The notes: generated by a model from the letters alone, not told the origin. A DNA stretch of 64,000 nucleotides from G963677445 sp963678275 (GCA_963678275.1 OY782765.1:248001-312000), one strand, 5' to 3'; shown: positions 53,999-63,158, counted from the first letter of the stretch. Translations and numbers: made by a program.

Positions 53999-55849
53999 AT
54001 GAATAAAATATTTTTATTTTTTATAATTTTCTCAACAGTAATTTTGGGACAGTATACAAATATTAAGGTCAATGCCGACTGGACCTCGAGTCCTGAGGAG
54101 GTTTCCATCGCCATAAATCCCGCCAATCCTCTTGAACTGGCGGGAGGCTCCAACCTGGATTATTTTTATTCCTCTTCCGATGGCGGATTAACATGGACAA
54201 CAACCGAAATGAGTTCGACTCTCGGCGTATGGGGTGATCCGGTTCTGATATATGATGAAGCCGGAGACCTTTATTTCGCGCATCTGTCGAATCCTGTTGT
54301 CGGCTACTGGATTGACAGGATAGTTGTTCAGAAATCGACAGATAATGGCAATAGCTGGAATGATGGCGCCGGGATAGGATTTAATGAACCGAAAAACCAG
54401 GATAAGGAATGGCTCGCGTGTGATCATTCATGGTCGCCATACAGGGGCAATATCTATATGGCCTGGACCGAATTTGATGATTATGGCAGCAGCAGCACAT
54501 CCGACAGCTCACGAATACTCTTCTCGCGAACCACCGATCACAGCGGTTCATGGTCAGACCCTGTGAGAATAAGTGACATGGGTGGAAACTGTATTGATGA
54601 GGATGAAACCGTGGAAGGCGCTGTGCCCGCTATCGGGCCGGATGGTGAAGTTTATATGGCTTGGTCGGGTCCTCACGGAATAATGTTTGACAAGTCGACA
54701 GATGGTGGTGAAACATTTGGAGATGATATATTTGTGACCGATCAGCCGGGTGGATGGGCATTTGATGTTCCCGGTATATACCGCTGCAACGGAATGCCGA
54801 TTACCGCATGCGATATCAGTGAATCAATCTTCCGTGGAAATGTTTATGTTATGTGGTCGGACCAGAGAAACGGAACGGATGATACTGATGTGTTTTTTAT
54901 TAAATCCACCGACAAAGGTGAAACCTGGGGTGATATTATAACCGTCAATAATGACGCGTCGGGCAGGCACCAGTTTTTCCCCTGGATGACCGTAGATTCG
55001 ACGACCGGCATAATTTATTCGGTTTTTTACGACAGAAGAAACACAACCGGCTCGGCTACAGATGTATATATGGCCAAATCGACTGACGGGGGAGATTCCT
55101 GGCATAACTTCAAGGTAAGTGAATCCTCATTCGAACCAACCGCTGGTACCTTTTTCGGCGATTACGCGGGGATCGCGGCCTACAGGAAAATCGTATATCC
55201 TTTCTGGATGAGACTTCATGATGGTGAAATGAGTCTCTGGACTGTTCGTTATGAGGAAACATCAAATGTTGTTCCGGTTGAACTAATTTCTTTTAATGCC
55301 GCGGCGCTTGGAAATATGGCTGTTCTTACATGGCAGACCGCGACCGAGGTAAATAACAGCGGGTTCGAAATACACAGGAGCAGACTGGATATCCCCACAG
55401 GTGAGAAGTCCCGGTGGGATAAGATTGCTTTCGTTGAAGGTTATGGCACCTCAACCGAACCACACAACTATAAATTTATTGACAGAACGGGATTATCAGG
55501 TAAATTCTCTTATATGTTAGTTCAGGTTGATTACGACGGAACCAGAACCGGAAGTGACCCGACAGAGGTTTCAATCGATCTTCCAAAAGATTTTACGCTG
55601 GCTCAAAATTATCCTAATCCTTTTAATCCTGAAACAACTATCGGTTATACTATTCCTGAAAAAAGTCTTGTTACTCTCGCTGTTTTTGACCAGCTTGGTA
55701 AAAGAATCGGACTGCTTGTTGACGAGATAAAAAGTTCCGGAAGGCACGAAGTTAATTTTAACGCTTCCGGCCTCAGCAGCGGAATTTATTTTTACGAACT
55801 CAGGGCCGGGCAGTATAAATCAGCCAGGAAAATGATATTGCTTAAATAA
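53999..55849 (+). CDS. Asp-box (sialidase-like) T9SS-sorted exported protein
   Basis: 616 residues with a signal peptide (KIFLFFIIFSTVILGQ). Asp-box motifs of BNR/sialidase propellers recur: SSDGGLTWTT, STDNGNSWND, STDGGETFGDD, STDKGETWGDI and STDGGDSWHNF, spread over about residues 50-390. A linker of the type VELISFNAAALGNMAVLTWQT follows. A T9SS sorting domain closes the protein (AQNYPNPFNPETTIGYTI, then VFDQLGKRIGLLVDE, then SSGIYFYELRAG). The Asp boxes define the fold; I do not see the sialidase Arg triad clearly, so hydrolase activity is unproven. A terminator follows at 55939. Confidence 0.85.
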   Translation: MNKIFLFFIIFSTVILGQYTNIKVNADWTSSPEEVSIAINPANPLELAGGSNLDYFYSSSDGGLTWTTTEMSSTLGVWGDPVLIYDEAGDLYFAHLSNPVVGYWIDRIVVQKSTDNGNSWNDGAGIGFNEPKNQDKEWLACDHSWSPYRGNIYMAWTEFDDYGSSSTSDSSRILFSRTTDHSGSWSDPVRISDMGGNCIDEDETVEGAVPAIGPDGEVYMAWSGPHGIMFDKSTDGGETFGDDIFVTDQPGGWAFDVPGIYRCNGMPITACDISESIFRGNVYVMWSDQRNGTDDTDVFFIKSTDKGETWGDIITVNNDASGRHQFFPWMTVDSTTGIIYSVFYDRRNTTGSATDVYMAKSTDGGDSWHNFKVSESSFEPTAGTFFGDYAGIAAYRKIVYPFWMRLHDGEMSLWTVRYEETSNVVPVELISFNAAALGNMAVLTWQTATEVNNSGFEIHRSRLDIPTGEKSRWDKIAFVEGYGTSTEPHNYKFIDRTGLSGKFSYMLVQVDYDGTRTGSDPTEVSIDLPKDFTLAQNYPNPFNPETTIGYTIPEKSLVTLAVFDQLGKRIGLLVDEIKSSGRHEVNFNASGLSSGIYFYELRAGQYKSARKMILLK

Positions 55850-55938
55850 GGCCTGATGTGCGTCGAAACTTTAAAGCGCTCAGGCGCTTTGAATAAAAAG
55901 GTTAACTTTAATTTTCCATGAGGGGATTGCAAATTCAT

Positions 55939-55963
55939 GGGGTTTCAAAACCCCGTGTTTTTT
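55939..55963 (+). terminator. Intrinsic terminator after the Asp-box gene
   Basis: GGGGTTT (55939-55945) pairs with AAACCCC (55948-55954), followed by GTGTTTTTT. A second short hairpin AAAGCG/GCGCTTT lies at about 55871-55890. Confidence 0.7.
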
Positions 55964-56895
55964 GCAGATTTGAATTAAGACCATTCCTGAGAAAGCCAAT
56001 TTGTCATTTGAAATTTTTTTTGCTCTGACCTGCCGGTTTGTGATAATTCCATAAGAAGTTGAATTCTACGCAAATGGCAAAATTTCAATTAATAATTAAT
56101 AATGTACAATTAACAATTGAAAAGATGACCGCAGAATATTTTGATTTCGCTGATTTAGATGGAAGAAAAGCCACAAAATCACCAAAACACTAAATCCCAC
56201 GAAAAAGCTGATAAAAACCTTATTCTTTAATCTTTCAACCTTAGTAGCAATAGCAAACCCTGAAAAATTTCAACCTTATTGCCTTTTTAACCGGGCATTA
56301 TTACTCGCGGATTTCACTGATGGACGTAGAAAAAACAGGGTTACCAGGATAAGAATGATGGTCAGGATGTATTAATAAAATAAAAAACCGGGTCATCTTT
56401 CAATTATCAATTGTCAATTATCCATTATCAATTAAGCAAATCTTCACTAACCACTCTTTACTTCCGGCTTGATCTGATTATGATTAATCCGTTAGCAGTC
56501 AAATTCTACGCAAAATGGCAAAATTTTTGGCAACAATTCGGATTGTGTTTTTTCCTTAACTTAGCTCTGTTGATCCCCTACAGGGATCTTACTATATTTT
56601 TTTGTTCTTTACTACCCCATCGGGACGTTCAGCAATAATGCTGCTTCTCCAAAGCAGATTCGATTCAAAAAATATATTCCTGGGAAAACCAATTCGTAAT
56701 TCGTCATTCGTCATTATTTCCGGCTTGCCAGTTTATGATTATTTCTTCAACTATCCATTTTGATTCCGACTTCTGATATTCGGTTATGTTGAGTTTAAAA
56801 AGGTCAGCTAAAAAGTGAATCAAAGGATATAAAAATATGTTCTCGCTCATATTATTTGTAAATTTGCACTTAATTTTCAGAAAATTACCGGAATA
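55964..56895. repeat. Mosaic repeats with two family A copies
   Basis: Family A cores lie at 56063 (ATTCTACGCAAATGGCAAAA) and 56503. The AGGATAAGAATGATGGTCAG module is at about 56347-56367. An AATTATC-type heptamer tandem (CAATTATCAATTGTCAATTA) lies at about 56403-56433, a CTTCACTAACCACT stretch at about 56441, and a TTCGTAATTCGTCATTCGTC tandem at about 56694-56714. The lspA promoter must lie at the right end. No gene seen. Confidence 0.65.
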
Positions 56896-57444
56896 ATGGA
56901 AAAAAGAAGACAGATAATAATTGTAAGCAGCATAATAGCGCTTCTGGTCGTTATTGATTATATAACAAAAATTTATGCTCAGGATATATTGATGGGCAGC
57001 GGCGCTATATCATACCTCGGAGGTTTTATCAGATTTATTTATGCCGAAAATACCGGTGGTATGCTTGGCCTGGGGGATGAACTTCCCTGGATATTGAGAT
57101 TCATTTTATTCCGGATTTTTGTTTTTATAATGCTTGCAGCGCTTTTTTATTATTATGTGGTTAAAAAAAATATCCCGTTTTTTCAGCTTTTCGCCGTTAC
57201 TATTTTTATAGCCGGGGGAGTGGGCAACCTGCTGGACCGGATAATTTATGATGGTGTTGTTATAGATTTTATTCTGATGGAACTATTGGGATTTCACACA
57301 GGCATATTTAACCTTGCGGATATGTTTGTTACAACCAGTGTGATTATGATAATATTTTCTAAATATGTTCTGAAAGAAGATGAAGAAAAAGAAACTTCAA
57401 CAGAGATCTCTGGCACAGAAGAAAAACTAACCGATAAATTCTGA
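56896..57444 (+). CDS. lspA: Lipoprotein signal peptidase II
   Basis: 182 residues with four transmembrane helices. The aspartate protease dyad is visible: the first Asp in GGVGNLLDRIIYDGVVIDFI and the second in GIFNLADMFVT. The N-terminal motif DYITKIYA and the Asn in YAENTGGMLG also fit. LspA removes lipoprotein signal peptides, and lipoproteins are encoded in this window at 2824 and 34088. The C-terminal about 20 residues form an acidic tail, which is common. It is isolated between repeat-rich spacers. Confidence 0.95.
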   Translation: MEKRRQIIIVSSIIALLVVIDYITKIYAQDILMGSGAISYLGGFIRFIYAENTGGMLGLGDELPWILRFILFRIFVFIMLAALFYYYVVKKNIPFFQLFAVTIFIAGGVGNLLDRIIYDGVVIDFILMELLGFHTGIFNLADMFVTTSVIMIIFSKYVLKEDEEKETSTEISGTEEKLTDKF

Positions 57445-58167
57445 TCTACCTTTTCAATTAACAGGCGCCGCACCTGACAGAGGGTATTAATAAACCGGTC
57501 AGGCCATAACCGGAAGATTGGAAATTACTTTGTAAGAAGGCAAATCATAAGCAACTGTCAGGAAAACAATGAACAATTAAATGGTTAGGACTACCGCTGA
57601 TTTTTCTGATTGCAGATGTTCAGGCCGAAAAAATGCCACAAGATCACAAGAACCACAAATGTAAATTACGAATTACGAATTACGAATTACGAATGACGAA
57701 TGATGAATGACGAATTCATGCAGAGGAAGGAACCCTACTACTGATTTTTTAACCTTGGCAGCAGAGGCGCTCACCCGACAAAATTAAACCTTATTCAAAC
57801 GCGGGTGGAATTTTCAAATGGTGGCGGAAAAAAAGCACAAAACAGGATTACAGCGATTAGAAAGATTGACAATATAAAATTAACACAATATAAAAACTGA
57901 GTCATCAAGTAATTGTCAATTATCAATTAAGTAACTCTTCACCTCTGGCTTGCCGGTTTACGACTATAAATATGATTATTTCTTTTGTTATTCCTTTGTA
58001 GTTTTGATTTTTCCGGCTCAATCGCAAATTTGCAATCTTGTGTGAGAAAGGCCTGTACGATAAATTCTGATGAACACTTTCAGTGCGATTCCAGGTTTAG
58101 AGATCAATTATGGCCATGAATTCGATCTCAAGATCCTTTATTTTTGTTGAAAACAAGGAATCGGCAA
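57445..58167. repeat. Repeat-rich spacer before the T9SS protein
   Basis: Holds a long ATTACGA heptamer tandem (about 57664-57712) that degrades to ATGACGA and ATGATGA units. An AATTGTCAATTATCAATTA stretch lies at about 57909-57930. Also present are a GCAGCAGAGG / CACCCGACAAAATTAAACC module (about 57757-57791) and AACAGGATTACAGCGATTAG. These are parts of the long family A unit without its core. No gene. Confidence 0.6.
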
Positions 58168-60441
58168 ATGAAAAAAATACTTATTGTTGTATGCATTATT
58201 GTGTTCAATAACATTGTTTTTTCAGCAACGGAACACTATGCGGTGCAGGTTAGCGCCGTCGCGGGGGAGAATCCCCCTTCTCTGAAATTCTCATGGCCTT
58301 CTGATGATTATGCCATTCATTATTACATTTTTAAAAAATTTCCCGCCGATACAACATGGGGAGAACCAATCGCGACTCTTGACGGTAACGCTACTGAATA
58401 CACTGATTTTAATATCAGCGAGGGAGAAGCATTTGAGTATGGATTTTATAAAAGTCTGCATCATCATAAGCATACTGTTGAAGTTGAGAATGGGAAGGAA
58501 CTGAAATTCAAAATATATGATTCGTGGGGGGATGGGATTTCACCTCATCACGGACTTGGCTATTATAAAGTTTTTGGAAAATCGGAATTATATGCCTCCG
58601 GCGGAATATTCGGCCAGTCGGAAGTTACCACATTTGTTGTAAACGGAGGGGGCGGAACCACACATGATTCGCTGACAATAGAGATCCAGCTTGATGTATT
58701 CGGGCAGGAAACATCATGGAGGCTGGAAGAGAGTGGAAGCGGCGGGCTGGTTCTCGGCTATGGACCTTATGAAGCGGCTAAATTCGGACATATATTTGCC
58801 GGAATCAAATACGGGATGGCTGATAAGAGGGGGAGGATACTTTTGTTGGTTGATGATACTTTTTCGTATTCTCTGGAAGATGATTTGAGGCTGCTTGAAT
58901 ATGACCTTATATGTGACGGCTGGGAAATAACAAGAAGAGATGTTTCAAGGAATGCCCCGGTAACAGATGTTAAAGAGGTAATTAAAGATGCCTGCGCTGT
59001 ATATGAGGATATAAATACTCTCTATTTATTCGGACATGTCCCGGTTCCATATTCAGGTGATCTCAAAAGCGCTCATACAAATCACCAGGGCGCATGGCCG
59101 GCGGATGTTTATTATGGCGAACTGGATGGTGAATGGACCGATGTTTCCGTTAATAATACTACTGCGACGAGGCAGGCTAATCATAATGTGCCTGGCGATG
59201 GAAAATTTGACCAGACCTTTATTGAGTCGGATGTAGACCTGAATATCGGTCGGGTTGACCTGTATGATCTTCCTGTGTTCAGCGAAAATGAGGAGGAGTT
59301 GCTACGAAGATATATAATAAAATCGCATAAGTTCAAACGGGATATTATCAACTGCCAGGGAAGAGGAATTATAGATGACAATGTTGGCGACCTGGACGGG
59401 ATGGCCCCTGCCGCAAACGGATACCGAAACTTTTCGGCATTTTTCGGAGCGGAAAACATTCTTAAAGGAGATTATTTTACTTTCCTCGGGACATACGATT
59501 TTTTATGGTCGCTTGGTTGCGGCGGTTCGAGTTATACCCATTGCGGCGGAGTGGGATCAAGTTATGATTTCGCTACAAAACCGGTTCATTCTGTTTTCAC
59601 AATTTTATATGGCAGCTATTTTGGTGATTGGGATAACAGCAATAATGTGCTAAGGGCGCCGCTCGCGTCGGAAAATTCATTGCTTGTTTCTTTCTGGGCA
59701 GGCGCTCCGGCATGGCATCTGCACACTATGGCGCTGGGGGGCGCAATTGGTGAATGCGCAAAAAGATCGCAAAATAACATATCATTATATACTCCATCGG
59801 ATAAAGCAAGGCAGGTGCATACCGCCCTTATGGGTGACCCTGCGCTCCGGTTAAATTATATTCACCCGGTTGAAGGATTTGAAATTGTCAGCGCCGACAG
59901 TAATAAAATTACTCTTAACTGGCAAAATTCCGGGGATGTTGAGGGATATTATATTTACAGAGCCGAAGGACTTTATAAATCATTCGCGAGACTTAATCAG
60001 CAGGTTATTACAGATACCCTGTTTGTTGACGAAAATCCACACTACGGTAATAATGTGTATATGGTGAGGCCGGTAAAAATTGAATATAACGGAAGCGGAT
60101 CATATTATAACTCTGGTCTGGGAGTGGTGGATTCGGTTAATGTTTCATCTACCGGAGTTGGCAGTCAGGAAATGCGGTTAAGGTACAGGCTTTATCAAAA
60201 TTATCCGAATCCATTCAATCCTGAAACAATAATTGAATTTGAAGTTGCCGAAGATAATTATGTTGTGGTTGAACTATATGATTTAAAAGGGGAGCTGGTC
60301 AGAGTTCTGGATGAAAGATTTCGTTATGCCGGACGACATAAAATTATTTTACGGGGAAATAACCTTTCTTCCGGAGTATATTTCTATAAAATCAGGGCTG
60401 GTGATTTTGTCCGGGTCAGGAAATGTATATTCCTTAAATAA
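58168..60441 (+). CDS. T9SS-sorted exported protein, possible clan-CD (C25-like) cysteine peptidase
   Basis: Start set at the ATG at 58168, not the upstream TTG; 757 residues with a signal peptide (ILIVVCIIVFNNIVFS). After an N-terminal region with a GDGISPHHGLGYYKVF segment, residues about 220-560 show an alternating strand/helix pattern. It includes GRILLLVDDTF, INTLYLFGHVPVPYSG (His290) and TYDFLWSLGCGGSSYTHCGG (Cys451, Cys459). The segment ends LMGDPALRLNYIHP, a close of the kind seen in C25 peptidases. The His-then-Cys spacing suggests a gingipain-type dyad, but this is inference. A fibronectin III-like piece and a T9SS domain (YQNYPNPFNPETIIEFEV) end the protein. Confidence 0.75.
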   Translation: MKKILIVVCIIVFNNIVFSATEHYAVQVSAVAGENPPSLKFSWPSDDYAIHYYIFKKFPADTTWGEPIATLDGNATEYTDFNISEGEAFEYGFYKSLHHHKHTVEVENGKELKFKIYDSWGDGISPHHGLGYYKVFGKSELYASGGIFGQSEVTTFVVNGGGGTTHDSLTIEIQLDVFGQETSWRLEESGSGGLVLGYGPYEAAKFGHIFAGIKYGMADKRGRILLLVDDTFSYSLEDDLRLLEYDLICDGWEITRRDVSRNAPVTDVKEVIKDACAVYEDINTLYLFGHVPVPYSGDLKSAHTNHQGAWPADVYYGELDGEWTDVSVNNTTATRQANHNVPGDGKFDQTFIESDVDLNIGRVDLYDLPVFSENEEELLRRYIIKSHKFKRDIINCQGRGIIDDNVGDLDGMAPAANGYRNFSAFFGAENILKGDYFTFLGTYDFLWSLGCGGSSYTHCGGVGSSYDFATKPVHSVFTILYGSYFGDWDNSNNVLRAPLASENSLLVSFWAGAPAWHLHTMALGGAIGECAKRSQNNISLYTPSDKARQVHTALMGDPALRLNYIHPVEGFEIVSADSNKITLNWQNSGDVEGYYIYRAEGLYKSFARLNQQVITDTLFVDENPHYGNNVYMVRPVKIEYNGSGSYYNSGLGVVDSVNVSSTGVGSQEMRLRYRLYQNYPNPFNPETIIEFEVAEDNYVVVELYDLKGELVRVLDERFRYAGRHKIILRGNNLSSGVYFYKIRAGDFVRVRKCIFLK

Positions 60442-60582
60442 CGTGAGTTTGCTATAAAAATTTTGTTAGCGCTATATTAGATTCCGGCCTGCATGTTGAT
60501 GTACCAGAGATATTAAAACGGTGTGAATCCTTCTCAGGCAGGAATCCAATATTAAATTACTCTGAACTTGTTTTTGTTTTTA
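60442..60582. other. Short spacer with repeat debris
   Basis: The stretch CCTTCTCAGGCAGGAATCC at about 60521-60539 is a fragment of a palindromic type. Otherwise AT-rich. No terminator is obvious after the T9SS gene and no gene is seen. Confidence 0.4.
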
Positions 60583-60795
60583 GGCTCTTAACACCACACA
60601 AACGCCGACATGTTGAGGATAATCCAGGGAGCAAAATTTGCCAAAAAAGCCCGGTACTAACATGTTGCCGATAATCAGGCCGCGATTCTAAATCCATAAG
60701 CTGATGGAGTCAGAAAAAGAAAAGTTATCGGTTAGCTTAAGGATAGTCCTCCCCCGTCTTCAAAGAAAAACACTTTGAATCCACCCCCTCCAAAG
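60583..60795. repeat. Family B repeat, left part (split by an IS)
   Basis: Runs from TTAGGCTCTTAACACCACAC through AACATGTTGCCGATAATCAG and GATGGAGTCAGAAAAAGAAA to GTCCTCCCCCGTCTTCAAAG and CACCCCCTCCAAAG, where the IS begins. It is almost identical to 63423-63638. Its right half resumes at 63150 after the insertion. Confidence 0.85.
60787..60795. repeat. 9-bp target site duplication, left copy
   Basis: CCTCCAAAG at 60787-60795 is repeated at 63150-63158, abutting both ends of the IS. A 9-bp duplication is the hallmark of Tn5/IS50-type transposition. Confidence 0.92.
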
Positions 60796-63149
60796 CTGGT
60801 CTTTATACACACTTGACACAGGGAAACAATATGCTTACCTTTATGTATGCAAATTTATGGAAAAATATATACACAAGAAATTATCGATCTCATTAACGAA
60901 GCTATAGAGAGAGAACCAGGTATATCTCGTCTTGAACTATCACGTATGGTTTGTGAGACAATGAACTGGCGTTCGGCAAATGGTAATCTACAGGATATGA
61001 GCTGTAGAAAAGCTTTAGCCGAGCTAAATCGAAGAGGAGCCATAAAACTTCCCGAGATAAAACAAAAATATTCATTCGAAAAAAGAAGTGAAAAAAGGGT
61101 GGAAGTTCAGATAACTGAGATTACCTGCAAGTTATCAGAATTGGGCATAATTACTGTAGAACCAATTACAAGCCGTTATAGTAAGGATTCTAAAATATGG
61201 CGATTTTTACTTGATCAATATCATTATCTTGGCAGCGGACATCTATGTGGATCACAGATAAGATATATTGTTAAAAGCAGTATATATGGTTATATTGGAG
61301 CCTTGAGTTTCAGTTCAGGCGGCTGGAAGCTAAAGGCCCGTGATGAATATATCGGCTGGAGCGAATCAGCGAAAAACAATAATATAAAATATGTGGTAAA
61401 CAACGCCCGCTTTTTAATATTGCCAACGATAAAGGTAAAGAATCTTGCGTCATACGTATTATCGAGAGTACTATCACGTTTGCCAAAAGATTGGGAACAA
61501 AGATATTCAGTATCCCCGGTACTGGTAGAGACATATATAGACCCGGAGAGATTTACAGGCACAAGTTATATATCAGGCAACTGGAAATATGTGGGAAAGA
61601 GTTCAGGCAGGCGGGACGGAATCCGCAAGCAAATATATTTATATCATTTAAGTAAAAGCTGGAAAACAATACTCTGCAAAGAAAAGCCCTATCGTTTGGG
61701 AGAAAGACCGTCACCGGGCAAAGGAAGTGATTGGACAGAGGAAGAATTTGGCAGAGTAGATTTTTATGATAATCGTCTAAAGGAACGATTAAAAACAATA
61801 GCGGGGGATTTTTTTAATAGTCCCCAGTCGAATATACCGGAAGCAAGTGGCGATAAAGCGGCAACTATAGGCGCATACAGGTTTTTCAAAAATGAGAATG
61901 TAAAAATGGAAGTAATATTAACAGCCCATAAAGAAGCGACAATCGAACGTATCAGAGAGCATAAAGTAGTACTGGCTCCACAGGATACGACAATATTAGA
62001 TTACAGCACACATCCAAAGACAGAAGGTCTTGGCCCTATAAACACAATAAAAGCCCAAAATATAGGTTTGATATTACATGATACCCTGGCCTTCAGCGAG
62101 CAGGGAACGCCACTGGGAGTTCTGGACGCCCAATGCTGGGCGCGGGATCAGGAGGAACAGGGTAAAAGCAAAAGACGAAAAGAATTGCCGATAGAAGAAA
62201 AAGAGAGTATGAAATGGATAAACAGCCTGAAGAAAGTAAACGAAGTCCGGCAGTTATGTCCGGAAACAATGATAGTGAGCATAGGAGATCGGGAATCAGA
62301 TATCTATGAACTGTTTAAGGCGGCCCAGGCGATACAAGAAGGGCCAAAGTTGCTGGTAAGATCAGAGAGGAGCAGGAATCGGAAAACAGATCATGAGGAT
62401 TTGTGGGAGTATATGTCAAAGCGTGAAATTGCCGGATCACTTGAAATTCATCTACCGCGCAGAGGGAATAAAAAGGGGAGGGACGCAAGGGTGGAATTGC
62501 GGTTTTCAGAAGTAAATCTAATGCCGCCGAAGCGGTTTAAAGAAGAAGAACCGATACAGGCGTGGGCAGTATATCTGAAAGAAGAGGCGGGGTCATCATC
62601 AACAGAATCCCCGATAGAATGGATGCTGTTGACCACAGCGGCAGTAGAGAAGTTCGAAGACGCGGTAAAACGTGTAGAATGGTATACAGGACGATGGGGC
62701 ATAGAGGTATATCATCGCACACTAAAAAGCGGATGCAGGATAAAGGATAGACAGTTATCAACGACAGACAGCCTGGAAGCCAGTCTTGGGATAGATATGG
62801 TAGTGGCCTGGCGAATATATTATATGACAATGCTTGGACGGGAAAGACCAGATTTTCCCTGTACGGAATTTTTTAGGGATGTTCAATGGAAGGCTCTACA
62901 CTGTTATTATAACAAGACAAAGAACTATCCGTCAAAGCCGCCAACACTAAAGGAGGCAATACGAATGGTTGGAGCAATAGGAGGTCATTTAGGCAGAAAG
63001 GGTGATGGAATGCCCGGCGCCCAGGCGCTATGGCGGGGAATAATACGTCTGGATACTGCCACAGAAATGTTTGTGATTTTAACTGCAAAGCCTCCACCGG
63101 GATAATTATTTCGCCCACACCCCCTGTGCTAAGTGTGTGTAAGGACCAG
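60796..63149 (+). mobile_element. Complete IS with a DUF4338(DruA)-Tn5-like transposase fusion (2354 bp)
   Basis: The terminal inverted repeats are 28 bp and match at 24 positions. Both start CTGGTC and share ACACACTT and CACAGGG. The 9-bp target duplications are perfect. The single ORF fills almost the whole element. At 2354 bp it is about 800 bp longer than IS50-type elements, and the excess equals the extra N-terminal region of the transposase. Confidence 0.92.
60847..63105 (+). CDS. DUF4338 (DruA-type)-IS4/Tn5-like transposase fusion protein
   Basis: 752 residues, uninterrupted. Residues about 1-75 contain a winged-helix-like start (GISRLELSRMVCETMNWRS). Residues about 100-275 match DUF4338, the Druantia DruA family: QYHYLGSGHLCGSQIRY, GWSESAKNNNIKYVVNNARF, VLVETYIDPERFTGTSY and SGNWKYVGKSSGRRDG. 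From about 295 the Tn5 N-terminal DNA-binding part begins (WTEEEFGRVDFYDNRLKERL, ATIGAYRFFKNENV). The catalytic triad is Asp380 (APQDTT), Asp481 (IGDRESDIYEL) and Glu620, within Y(2)R(3)E(6)K at Tyr613, Arg616, Glu620 and Lys627. The N-terminal part may add target or end recognition; its role is unknown. DruB-E are absent, so this is not a Druantia defence locus. Confidence 0.9.
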   Translation: MQIYGKIYTQEIIDLINEAIEREPGISRLELSRMVCETMNWRSANGNLQDMSCRKALAELNRRGAIKLPEIKQKYSFEKRSEKRVEVQITEITCKLSELGIITVEPITSRYSKDSKIWRFLLDQYHYLGSGHLCGSQIRYIVKSSIYGYIGALSFSSGGWKLKARDEYIGWSESAKNNNIKYVVNNARFLILPTIKVKNLASYVLSRVLSRLPKDWEQRYSVSPVLVETYIDPERFTGTSYISGNWKYVGKSSGRRDGIRKQIYLYHLSKSWKTILCKEKPYRLGERPSPGKGSDWTEEEFGRVDFYDNRLKERLKTIAGDFFNSPQSNIPEASGDKAATIGAYRFFKNENVKMEVILTAHKEATIERIREHKVVLAPQDTTILDYSTHPKTEGLGPINTIKAQNIGLILHDTLAFSEQGTPLGVLDAQCWARDQEEQGKSKRRKELPIEEKESMKWINSLKKVNEVRQLCPETMIVSIGDRESDIYELFKAAQAIQEGPKLLVRSERSRNRKTDHEDLWEYMSKREIAGSLEIHLPRRGNKKGRDARVELRFSEVNLMPPKRFKEEEPIQAWAVYLKEEAGSSSTESPIEWMLLTTAAVEKFEDAVKRVEWYTGRWGIEVYHRTLKSGCRIKDRQLSTTDSLEASLGIDMVVAWRIYYMTMLGRERPDFPCTEFFRDVQWKALHCYYNKTKNYPSKPPTLKEAIRMVGAIGGHLGRKGDGMPGAQALWRGIIRLDTATEMFVILTAKPPPG

Positions 63150-63158
63150 CCTCCAAAG
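63150..63158. repeat. 9-bp target site duplication, right copy
   Basis: CCTCCAAAG, identical to 60787-60795, immediately after the right inverted repeat of the fusion-transposase IS. Confidence 0.92.

Noticed and set aside
57660..57715. Possible CRISPR array in the ATTACGA tandem
   Set aside because: The period is 7 bp with no spacers, and no cas genes are present. It is a short tandem repeat.
60847..61700. DruA-like region as evidence of a Druantia defence system
   Set aside because: No DruB, DruC, DruD or DruE-like genes are near. The domain is part of a transposase ORF bounded by IS inverted repeats.
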